In this document: positions 53,501 to 61,703 of the stretch, in pieces
Position numbering within the stretch: position 1 is the first letter of the stretch
Layout: each line of letters begins with the position of its first letter
Origin: Symbiodinium natans
Taxonomy: Eukaryota; Sar; Dinophyceae; Suessiales; Symbiodiniaceae
Length of the DNA: 64,000 nt
Direction of reading: 5' to 3'
Assembly (NCBI GenBank): GCA_905221605.1
Contig: CAJNDS010002387.1
Span: forward strand, 124,001 to 188,000
Translations under genes and position numbers: made by a program
Notes under the pieces: model-generated
Seen by the model: only the letters and a program-made list of their open reading frames with translations
Databases searched by the model: none
What the model was told of the DNA's origin: nothing

Positions 53501-56162
53501 GTTCAAGGATTTGAGGGTTCAGGCTTTTAGGGTTTAAGTGTTTTCGGGTTGGGTTGAGGGTTTAGGTTTGAGGGTCCAAGAGTTTGGGGTTAAGGATTTC
53601 GGGCTTCAGGTTCTGAGGACTTGTGGGTGTAGGTCTATAAGGACTGGTGGGTGTAGGGTTTTGGGCTTTTGGGACCTAAACCCTAAACCCTAAACTCTGA
53701 ATTCTGCAGTGTGAATTTGGGGGTCCAGGATGTGGCCGCCCACGCCGTCAAGGTGAACGTGTTCCAGACCATCAACTTCCTTTTGAAGCTCCCTGGTCCC
53801 CTAAACGGTTCAGGGTTTAGGGTTTAGGGTTTAGGGTTTAGGGTTTAGGGTTTAGGGTTTAGGGTTTAGGGTTTAGGGTTTAGGGGTTAGGGGTTAGGGC
53901 TTGGTTTAGGGAGCTTGCTTTTGAAGTTCCCAGTAGAGGTGCCACTCTTCCTGAGAGGATGATATGATATAATGCACAGCCTTAAGCCCTAAGCCTCGTG
54001 CTAAACCCGAAGACTATTTTCTATAGCCTTGAACCCGAAGCCCTTAACCCTAAACCCTAACCTTTCAACGCGGGGACTGCAAAGGCTTAGTCATTGCTCG
54101 CCCATGTGCTCAACTCTACGGCTGAACTTGACAGCTGGGAGTTCAGCGTTTAAAGAGTTTAGGGTTTAGGGTTGTTTAGGGTTGTTTAGGGTGTTTAGGG
54201 TGTTTAGGGCTTGACCAGAATCAGAATCCCTACCTCGACCTCATCGTGTAGATTCGTGTAGTGTCCAGTTTAGGTTGTCGCTCGGAATGGGACTCTTCCG
54301 GATAAAGCGTTAGGCGTCATGGGAAAGGTGGGTACGCCCTAAGGCCTAAACCCTAGACGGAACCCGTGCTCAGACGTGCCCCCCGAATCCGCAAGTGGGC
54401 TTAATATTCGGGCGCAGAAAAGAATCTTGGAGTCATGAAGTGCACAATACCAGGATTGGGGTGCAGGGTTTAGGGTTTTAGTGTTTAGGGTTTAGGGTGG
54501 GTTTAGGGTTTAGGGTTAGGATTTAGGGTTTTAGGGTTTAGGATTTTGGGTTGTAGGGTTAGGGTTTTAGGCTTTGGGTGCTTGAGGGCCGGGGTTCCTG
54601 TGCGGTGGGGGCGCATTCGCGTTCAGGGCCTTAGTCAAGCCATGTCAGCCTCAGGTATAGCTACATCATCCGCGAGCGCGTGCTCACGGATCAGTTGGAA
54701 ATCCAGGGCGGCAGCTAGGTCGTGGATGGCTTGAGGTTTTGGTGTCCTAAACCCTAAACCCTAAACCCTAAACCCTAAACCCTACTAGCTTTCGCACCTG
54801 CGAACGTAGTTACTTGAACACTTCATCCCGCTGCACACCCTAGAACCCTAAACCCTAAGCGTGAAGCTCTAAAGCCCTTTAAAGCGCCCCAAACACTTTG
54901 CACTCCTAACGAGCTTTAGGGTTTAGGGTCTATATAGGGTTTAGGGTTTAGGGTTTAGGGTTTAGGGTTTAGGGTCTATAGGGCCTGGAAGAATTGAGTG
55001 GTGGACTGCAAGCGGGAAGAGGTTCTGCGTGTGGAGAGGCAAACACCCAGCCACAATGTCAACCTGATGTTTATAACACCCCCTCAATTAAGAAACCCGG
55101 AGCTCAATTACAAACTGGCTGGTCCTTAGTAGGGAATGAGGGAATGAGGGCCCTACATATACCCTTTAAGGGATTACATAGGGCCCTCATTCCCTCATTC
55201 CCTACTGAGAACCAGGGGGTAAACCCGCCCCTCAATTAAGAAACCCCGGTCCACGGCCCTTATTCCTATCGGCCCTCATTCCCTGTTTGTTTTAGAGTTT
55301 AGCTTCCCTTACAAGCCCTTTTAAGCGTTAGTTTAGGGTTTAGGGGTTAGGGTTTAGGGTTTAGGGTTTAGGGCTTAGGGTAGTCAATGCTGCCCATACA
55401 GCCGGACTCGCTAAACCATTGGAGCTGCACAACCAATTGAGGCGTTAAACCATGAGACCAACGCTTTCCCCCCCTCTTTGGGGGCAGTTTTGTGTGGTAT
55501 AATGGTTCAACGGCTTCGCGCCGATGGTGCCCAGTAAACCATGAAACTATGAGGCATTGGCCTCCGGAATAGGTTTGTAGGGTTTAGGGTCTAGAGTTTG
55601 GGGCTAAGGGTTTAGGTGTTAATGTGGCACATGTGACAATGAACCCGTTAAGCCATTAAACCTCACTTCTGCCCCGCACAGTTAACGTGCCTAAACCATT
55701 GCAGCCATTCAGCCTTTGTTGAATACAGACAGTTTTTGTTCGCCAATCCCAAGTTCTAAAGTCTCCGCCCTAAACCTTCCTCACGCCCTGAACCCGAGAT
55801 TAGTTCAATAAGCCTTTCCTTCCCGCACCTCAATACTTGAACAAACTTCCCTAAACCCGACACGCAATTTTAAGCCCTTGCCCTCAAGGTCTTCACGCAC
55901 AGGAGCCTCAGGCATTCCATTGACATGAGAAGCCCAAGCCCTAGACCCCCTTGACCCTCTTCACCCTAGACCCCAAACCTCAAACCCCAATCCCCAAAAC
56001 CCCCAATACCTCAGACCCCAAGCCCTAAACCCTAAGCCCTAAACCTTCATCCCTAAACACTAAGCCCTAAACCCTACATCCTCAGGAATCTACAACCTCA
56101 GTACTGGCTGGGTCGAGTTCCTCGGCCGCTCTCCCGACCAGGACGAGCTGCTGACCTCCAAG
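47574..56162 (+). CDS. Beta-carbonic anhydrase domain 1, about eleven exons
   Basis: A zinc enzyme converting CO2 and bicarbonate. Exons: 47574 to about 47640 (LLQEGNERFATRRSKT), 48001-48030 (QKSGIVEKLK, less sure), 48924-48977 (HSAIIGCADSRAPL), 49592-49666 (ETIFDALPGDIFALRNAGNT), 49933-49985 (GSIVGSLEFCTNILGTR), 52093-52165 (IFVLGHTKCGAVYGATKEYF), 52991-53035 (KSTGVSSALEGLLQ), 53229-53309 (DLALVAAEAATEMGPDADPE), 53729-53787 (AAHAVKVNVFQTINFLL), 54655-54710 (IIRERVLTDQLEIQGG), 56086-56162 (STGWVEFLGRSPDQDELLTS). From 48924 on every join is in frame. Zinc ligands C (exon with CADSR), H and C (GHTKC) and the Asp-Arg pair are present. Donors of the introns between these exons from 48924 on are GC, GC, GA, GC, GA, GT, GC and GC; all acceptors are AG. 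A second domain follows at 58196, so this may be one multidomain protein. Confidence 0.88.
48924..48977 (+). CDS. Carbonic anhydrase exon with the C-x-D-x-R motif
   Basis: Eighteen codons, GQLPHSAIIGCADSRAPL, holding a zinc ligand Cys and the catalytic Asp-Arg pair typical of beta-class enzymes. Acceptor GTGCGCAG; donor GCGCCTTAG (GC class). Its equivalent in domain 2 is 59857-59904. Confidence 0.88.
49667..49932 (+). other. Telomeric-repeat intron (GC donor) in carbonic anhydrase
   Basis: Donor GCTCCCGAAG, acceptor GCATGGAG. Contains CCTAAACCCC blocks (49720-49757) and CCCTAAA/CGCTAAA (49840-49920). Splicing gives THAE-GSIVGSLEF, matching the family. It starts only with C-rich repeats, so not every intron has both arms. 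Confidence 0.7.
50030..50475. repeat. Homogeneous TTTATAGGG (9-mer) array
   Basis: About 45 copies of a TTTATAGGG variant with scattered single-base changes (TTTAAAGGG, GATTATAGGGG), bordered by short ordinary TTTAGGG. A C-rich relative (CCTATAAAC) lies at 32985-33110. The YRVYRV-type ORF is a translation of the repeat. Confidence 0.85.
50620..51300. repeat. Diverged tandem units with poly-G/poly-C cores
   Basis: Three to four related units share TTTGCAAAT, a GGGG/CCCC core, GCCGTGCAAGCTT, TCGCAAG and TCTTTTCGAAACCC. Units start near 50628, 50948, 51068 and 51262. No transposase seen. Confidence 0.55.
51310..51720. repeat. GGT/GTGGGTGG microsatellite
   Basis: Runs of GGTGGT and GTGGGTGG words over about 400 bp, strongly G-rich on +. 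The His/Pro/Thr-rich minus ORF and Val/Gly/Trp-rich plus ORFs are artefacts. Confidence 0.85.
52166..52990 (+). other. Carbonic anhydrase intron (GC donor)
   Basis: Donor GCAAGGGGCG, acceptor GCTTGCAAG. Contains a TAGGCCCTTGGGAC-type element (about 52180-52265), repeat-poor DNA to 52480, a head-to-head TTTAGGG/CCCTAAA junction near 52530, and CCCTAAA at 52680-52770. Splicing gives KSLKAKSTGVSSALEG. Confidence 0.65.
53036..53228 (+). other. Carbonic anhydrase intron (GA donor)
   Basis: Donor GACTTTCCCC, acceptor TCAGCCAG. CCAGGAC occurs at both junctions. CCCTAAA-type repeats lie inside. Splicing gives LEGLLQ-DLALVAAE in frame. Confidence 0.7.
53310..53728 (+). other. Carbonic anhydrase intron (GT donor), mainly TTTAGGG
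   Basis: Donor GTAGGATTTCC, acceptor GGGTCCAG. Degenerate TTTAGGG from 53320 to 53670, then a short CCCTAAA block (53675-53697) before the acceptor: G-rich first, C-rich last. Confidence 0.7.
53788..54654 (+). other. Carbonic anhydrase intron (GC donor)
   Basis: Donor GCTCCCTGG, acceptor AGCCTCAG. A pure TTTAGGG array lies at 53815-53905, then unique DNA, CCCTAAA at about 54045-54062, and further TTTAGGG at 54160-54210 and 54460-54570. Splicing gives NFLLKYSYIIRERV. Confidence 0.65.
54711..56085 (+). other. Carbonic anhydrase intron (GC donor) with a large palindrome
   Basis: Donor GCAGCTAGG, acceptor CATCCTCAG. CCCTAAA at 54745-54785; TTTAGGG at 54915-54975; the palindrome at 55125-55209; TTTAGGG at 55335-55380; repeat-poor DNA at 55400-55920; CCCTAAA at 55930-56080. 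Splicing gives EIQGGIYNLSTGWVEF. Confidence 0.7.
55080..55254. mobile_element. Near-perfect 31-bp-arm palindrome between direct repeats
   Basis: Arm 1 at 55125-55155 begins CTTAGTAGGGAATGAGGG; arm 2 at 55179-55209 ends CCCTCATTCCCTACTGAG. They are complementary with one mismatch, around a 23-bp loop containing ACCCTTTAAGGG. Outside lie direct repeats CCCTCAATTAAGAAACCCGG (about 55081) and CCCTCAATTAAGAAACCCC (about 55231). It is probably a MITE-like insertion. Confidence 0.7.
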
Positions 56163-56164
56163 GT

Positions 56165-58195
56165 GGGGTTGAGGGTTTCGGGTTTAGGGTTGAGGGTTTA
56201 GGGTTTAGGGTTTGAGGGTTTAGGGTTCAGGGTTTGGGGTTTAGGATATGGGGTTTGGGGTCTAGGGTTTAGGGTGTAGGGTTTGGCTGTTTGGCTGTTT
56301 TGGCTTTAGGGTGGTTTGGGGTTTGGGGTCTAGAGGTTTAGGGTTTGTAGGGCGTTTAGGGGGCTTCAGGGGTTTCGGGATTTGCAGCAGGGTTTTAGGC
56401 GGTTTAGGGCTTGGTACACTCTAGCACCCCCCAAGGGTGCTAGGGTTTAGGGTTTAGGGTGCTAGGGTTTAGGGTTTAGGGTTTAAGGTGCCTAAGCCGA
56501 AATCCTTTCGGGCTTTAGGGTTTCGGGCACAGGGTATGCCCACAGCATGTCCGTGTAGCTTCGAAGGTCACCCTGCCCGTGCCACCTTCGGTGGTGGGTG
56601 TGCATCTGGGCAGCCCTACTCCCCCAAACCCTGAAGCTCAACACCCTAAATATCCCTAAACCCTAAACCCTAGACCCGAAGCCCTAAGCCCCAAACCCCC
56701 CAACCTTTTACTACACTCCACCCCCCAGTGAGTGACGCACTCAAGACCTCAGAACTCCCAAGACCAAATCTCCCAACACTCGCCTCCCCCGACGTTTAGG
56801 GTTTAGGGTTTAGGGTTTAGGGTTTTTCGGGCTTCCGGGTTCACATGCCTCAACCCGAAGCCCGACACCCTGAACCCTGAACTGTGAAGGCCCGGATATC
56901 CAAGCCCTAAGCCCTGAACCCTAAACTAAACCCTAAGCCCTAAGCCCTATACCCTGAGCCCTAAGCTTCACCTCCCCAACAAACACGAAGCCCTGAGAGC
57001 CCTGAACAAATCTCTACATCCGAAGCTCCTCAAACGCCGAGAAGCAACCTAAACCCCACACCCTCTAGTAAGGTTTAGGGTTTAGGGTTTAAGGTTTAGG
57101 GTTTAGGGTTTAGGGTTTCGGGCTGCAAGGAACGGAAGCCATCTCGCTCACCGCGGCTCCCACGGCATGCTCCCGTGCGTGCGCACGGCGGCCGATGGGA
57201 CGATTTCCGCGAAGGATGCGCTGAGGCCCGCTCTAAAGCCGGTAGGTTTAGGGTTTAGGGTTTAGGGTTTAAGGTTTAGGGTTTCAGGGTTTCAGGGTTT
57301 CAGGGTTTCAGGGCTTTAGGGTTTTAGGGTTTGAGGGTTTTAGGGTTTTAGGGTTTGAGGGTTTTAGGGTTTTAGGGTTTAGGTAGCTCGAAACCCTAGC
57401 AGTAAGCTCTCTGTGGAGTCAGTTAGGGCTTAGGGTCCAGGGTTTAAGGGTTTAGGGTTCAGGGTTAGGGGTTTAGGGTTTAGGGTTTAGGGTTCAGGGT
57501 TTAGGGTTTAGGGTTTAGGGTTTAGGGGAGGGGCTTATAGGGAGGTAGAGTGTTTTCTTCCGCGTGTGCCCCTGGGCAGATCAGTCGAACTCTTAGACTC
57601 TGAGCCCTAAGCCCTCAAACCCTAAACCCTGTAAAGCCTAACCCGAACCCTAAACCCTTTCAGTGTTCGAGGGTTCGGAGCGGACAGTCCGTCTGCAGGC
57701 GCAGCCCCGAAAGTTTTGGGTTTAGGGTTCAGGGTTTAGGTAAGTTCAGGGCTGCGAGAAAACATGTAAAAAGTTGCTTTTGGGAGCCACATGGCTCTCA
57801 GCTGAAGGGGGGCATTGGGGGGGGGGGGTGATGGTTTAGGGTTTAGGGTTTAGGGTTTAGGGTTTAGGGTTTAGGGTTTAGGGTTTCGGGTTTAGGGTTT
57901 AGGGTTTAGGGTTTAGGGGCTGCAGGATGGCCCCGAGCAAGGCCCATTGTGGCCCGAGCAGGTGCCCTTCAGAATAAGAAACCAACCCTAAACCCTAAAT
58001 TCCACTGCAGGGTTTAGGGTTTAGGGTTTAGGGTTTAGGATTTAGGGTTTGGGCTTTGGGGTTTGGGGTTTGGGGTTTGGGGGTTAGCAAGGGTTTGAGT
58101 GTAAGAGTTTATAAGGGTCCATGGCCCTTATACGACCCTTAGTGCCCCACTATGCCCCCTGTAGAAGCCTTCTATCAGGTACCCCAGCCACAGTC
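56165..58195. other. Spacer between carbonic anhydrase domains: TTTAGGG-rich with exon candidates
   Basis: TTTAGGG variants at 56165-56380, 56440-56490, 56790-56825, 57065-57120, 57240-57385, 57425-57535, 57830-57920 and 58010-58085; C-rich at 56640-56700 and 56860-56965. Possible + exons: about 56535-56595 (ASKVTLPVPPSVVGVHLG) and about 57145-57240 (GMLPCVRTAADGTISAKDAL). They could encode the linker between the two domains, but are unassigned. Confidence 0.45.
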
Positions 58196-61100
58196 CAGGG
58201 CCCAGAACTCAGCCAACATCTGCCGGAGGCTGCTCGCAGATGGCAACGAGCGCTTTGCGGAGGGCATGCCTATAGCGCCCTGACCACCTAACAGCTTCCA
58301 GTGATTCGGGTTTAGGGTTTAGGGTTTAGGGTTTAGGGTTAAGGGTTTAGGGTTTAGGGTTTAGGGTTTAGGGTTTAGGGTTTAGGGTTTAGGGTTTGGG
58401 TTTTAGGGAAGTTTGTTCCAGCTAGTGAAGCTATTGCAGCTATTCATGAGCTGGGTCGGGGAGTACAGGTTTTAGGATTGGAATTGGAAGTTGTCCCCAC
58501 ATATTCTTCCCAAGGTTAACCACATTAGGATGCGTGACAACGCTCCGAAACGGGCACAGTTTCTAGGCTTACTGCACTCTTGTGTGCGCTGAGCGCTTTG
58601 ATGCGTCTTTGAACGTAATTCAGACCTGTAAGCAGAGTATACACCTAGTGGCACATCAACCATATGTGACGCCTATGAAAGAGGCCTTGCAAGGATACGA
58701 CATTTTCTTAAACCAGAAAGAACCCCAAACCCAACCCCCGTCCCCAAACCCTAAACTCTCAACCCTGAACCCCAAAAACGCCAAGTACCCCAACACTAGA
58801 TCCCCCTTCATTTTTAGTTTTTGTTCTTATAAAACCCAAGAGGATATTAAACATATTATTTTTATTAAGGTTCTAAGGGGAGAGTAGAACAGGCCGGAAT
58901 CCGCGGCCGGGACTGTCAAAACTCAAGGATCAACCCTAGCAGTTTCCACACGCAAGTGAGGTCCCAAGAGTTGGGGATTCAAGCGGCAACTTGAATTAGA
59001 CCCGCAACCGAACTACAGCAGCTAACCCCCTACCAACCCTAGCCCTTCATTAACAAGTGACCCGAAACCCACAAAAAACCATACCGAAACCCAGAACCCT
59101 AAGCCCTAGAATCCTAAACCTAGAACCCTAGAACCCTAGAACCCTAGAACCCTAGAACCCTAGAACCCTGAGTGCCGGAGCTTTCAGGCACGTGGTGCCA
59201 CGGCCAGCATGCGCGAGGCCTTGATCAGCCACGGCCAGGCGCGGCCCATGGAAGGTTGAGGGGGTTTAGGGCTTAGGGTTGAGCGTTTGGGATTGGGTTT
59301 ACCCTTACGCCCTAAACCCCAAAACCTAAACGACACTCTTCATGCTCTATACAAGGCCTCAGAGTGTCCCTACAAACAGGAGGCTGTTGAAGGTTAAGGT
59401 GTGGATCGTTCCGGGTTTTGGGTTTAGGGTTTCAGGTTTAGGGTTCAGCTTAGGGACCCTACAATCCTTGAACCCAAACCTAAGCTTTGCCCTACAACAG
59501 GACCCCTGCTCCTTCACTCAGGTCTTGCCAGCCAATGGTAGGTTCTGGAAAGCAAATGGGTTCACGGTTTAGGGCGCAGGGCCGCTAACTCCAAGTCTTC
59601 AACTCCTCTAGGGCTCAAGACCTCTGGCACCCTACACCCTAGACCCTGTAGACCCGCAACCCTACACCCTAAACCCTAATCCCGAAACCCGAAACCGCAA
59701 ACCCTAAACCCTAAACCCTAAACCCTAAACCCTAAACCCTATGCCCTGAACCCTAAACCCTAAACCCTAAACCCTAAACCCTAAACCCTAAACCCTAAAC
59801 CCTAAACCCTAAACCCTAAACCCTAAACCCTAAACCTAAACCCTACACCCAACCAGGCGCCCCACACAGCGGTGATGGGCTGTTCGGATTCGGGGGCACC
59901 TCTGGACACTGGCCTGGAGATTGTGGGTTTAAGGTTGTAGGTTTGGGGATTTAGGGTACATGACAGTAGGGTTTAGGGATTTAGGGATTTAGGGATTTAG
60001 GGATTTAGGGATTTAGGGATTTAGGGATGTAGGGATTTAGGGATTTAGGGATTTAGGGATTTAGGGATTTAGGGATTTAGGGATTTAGGGATTTAGGGAT
60101 GTAGGGATTTAGGGATGTAGGGATTTAGGGATTTAGGGATTTAGGGATTTAGGGATTTAGGGATTTAGGGATTTAGGGATTTAGGGATTTAGGGATTTAG
60201 GGATCTAGGGATCTAGGGATCTAGGGATTTAGGGATTTAGGGATTTAGGGGATTGGCTCAGACTTAGGGGTTGTCGGGTTTGTGTCTTGCCGGGTTTCAG
60301 GGTTTTCAGGGTTTTGGGTTTAGGGTTTAGGGTTTAGGGTTTAGGGTTTACGGTTTGCATGGGTGTGGGACTGAAACCCTAAATCTTAAACACTAAACCC
60401 TCAACCCTCAACCCTCAACCCTCAACCCTAACCCCTAAACCCTAAACCCGAAACCCTAAACCTGCGGTTTCGCTGCAGTGTGGGAATGGCATGCACGGCT
60501 CGGGATTTGTGATTCTGGGGCTTGGGGCCTTTGGCCTCATAGAGTTGATGACGTAGCAGCCGATGCAAAACCACTTGTTGCACACAATTCCCAAGTCCCT
60601 AAACCCCTATATAAACCCTAAAACCCTAAGCCCCAACCCTAAAAGCCGAAACCCTGAACCCTAAACCCCTAAAACCCTAAACCCTAAACCCTATAAACCC
60701 TAAACCCCTAAACTTGTTTAGTAGATCCTGCGCCCGGTTCAAGGATGGCCCGGCCATTTTTGTGAGGGGTCTAGGGTTCCTCCGTCCTAGGGTCTGTTGA
60801 AGCTATTCAAGGTTTGGGGTTTAGGGTTTAGGGTTTAGGGTTTCAAGGACAAAGTTTCAAGGAATGGGGCAAGTTTCCAGGAGTTTCGAGGCTTTAAAAA
60901 GAACAAGTCACAGGGGCTTGAGTGTTTAGGGTTAGGCTGAGGTGTCGCTGGACACCCCAAACCCTACATCCCAAATCCTAAACCCTTGAAGCATACCTTG
61001 CACAACCCTTGACAGGTGGGCCTTAGTCAAGCTTCGAGTCTGAAGCAGACCGTTTTGGTGCGTACTCTGCATTGTGGTTTACTTGGTAGCCCAGTGGTAC

Positions 61101-61321
61101 CTGGTAAAGAAGCCAACCCCAAAAAATATGCCCTGATTATGAAATGGTTTTTTGGGCTACTAAGTTTAGCTCTGCAGATTGAGGGCTTAGGGTTAAAAGG
61201 GTAGCCCTAAACCCTAAACCCGAAACCGGCCCCAGCGGCTCTCCAGGAAACCATCTTCGATGCCATGCCGGGGGATCTCTTCGTAGTCCGCAACGCCGGG
61301 AACACCTGCACGCATGCGGAG
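58196..61321 (+). CDS. Beta-carbonic anhydrase domain 2 (first exons), C-x-D-x-R altered
   Basis: Exons 58196 to about 58270 (NICRRLLADGNERFAEGMP), 59857-59904 (APHTAVMGCSDSGAPL) and 61247-61321 (ETIFDAMPGDLFVVRNAGNT). The 75-nt length of the last equals that of domain 1, and intron positions agree. The zinc Cys and Asp are kept, but the Arg codon CGG of domain 1 (CADSR) is GGG here (59893-59895), so the Asp-Arg pair is broken. The remaining exons (GSLEF, GHTKC parts) are not found before the relict spliced leaders at 61561. The domain may continue beyond the window or be truncated. Donors are GA (59905) and GC (61322). Confidence 0.75.
58305..59856 (+). other. Domain 2 intron with telomeric arms
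   Basis: TTTAGGG at 58310-58400 follows the exon; repeat-poor DNA at 58405-59050 with minor ORFs on both strands (for example + 58582-58887) and no family recognised. C-rich CCCTAGAA at 59120-59170 and CCCTAAA at 59630-59850 precede the next exon. Confidence 0.55.
59857..59904 (+). CDS. Carbonic anhydrase domain 2 exon lacking the catalytic Arg
   Basis: Sixteen codons, APHTAVMGCSDSGAPL; donor GACACTGG, acceptor CAACCAG. Joined to 61247 it gives APLETIFDAMPGD. The G at 59893 in place of C makes Gly of the expected Arg. Confidence 0.75.
59930..60250. repeat. Homogeneous TTTAGGGA (8-mer) array
   Basis: About 35 copies of TTTAGGGA, with occasional TGTAGGGA and TCTAGGGA, follow exon 59857-59904. 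Its C-rich counterpart CCCTAAAT is seen in the formin intron at about 26800-27100. C-rich repeats at 60375-60465 and 60600-60715 come later in this intron. Confidence 0.85.
61083..61163. mobile_element. Shortened family F element
   Basis: Ends TTGGTAGCCCAGTGGTACC and TTTTTTGGGCTACTAAG; the centre is deleted compared with 19212-19336. It lies within the carbonic anhydrase domain 2 intron. Confidence 0.6.
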
Positions 61322-61557
61322 GCTGGGAGGACGAGACCCGATGATGCCCGAACGCCAAACCCTAAACCCTAAACCCCAAACCCCACACCCTAAACCTTAG
61401 CTAGATGGGCTGTTGCACTGGATGTGGTTTCCGGAGCCTGGTAGGAGTTGCTTCATAGCCAAAAGCACCAGTATTAAGCAAGTAAGGGTCTGTAGCTTTT
61501 CTTGGGTGCCCCCCCCCCCCCGAGCCCACACCCACATGAGTGTGTGTTCAGGCTTGA

Positions 61558-61650
61558 TAGCCATTTTGGCTCAAGCCATTTTGGCTCAAGCCATTTTGGC
61601 TCAAGCCATTTTGGCTCAAGCCATTTTGGCTCAAGCCATTTTGGCTGAAG
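61558..61650 (+). repeat. Six tandem relict spliced-leader copies
   Basis: Six 15-nt units CCATTTTGGCTCAAG start at 61561, 61576, 61591, 61606, 61621 and 61636. The sixth has CTGAAG. The first is preceded by TAG, giving an 18-nt match to the 3' part of the dinoflagellate spliced leader. The 15-nt unit is what remains when an integrated leader is trans-spliced again at its own internal TAG. This marks the downstream DNA as a retroposed trans-spliced cDNA. Confidence 0.9.
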
Positions 61651-61703
61651 CCTTTTAGGGGTCGCAGTGAAGGCACTCGGTCTTTGGTTCGATTGGCGCC
61701 GTC

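Noticed and set aside
55485-55560. tRNA or tRNA-derived SINE (TGGTATAATGGTTCAACGGC resembles an A box)
   Set aside because: No B box at the right distance and no cloverleaf could be folded by eye.
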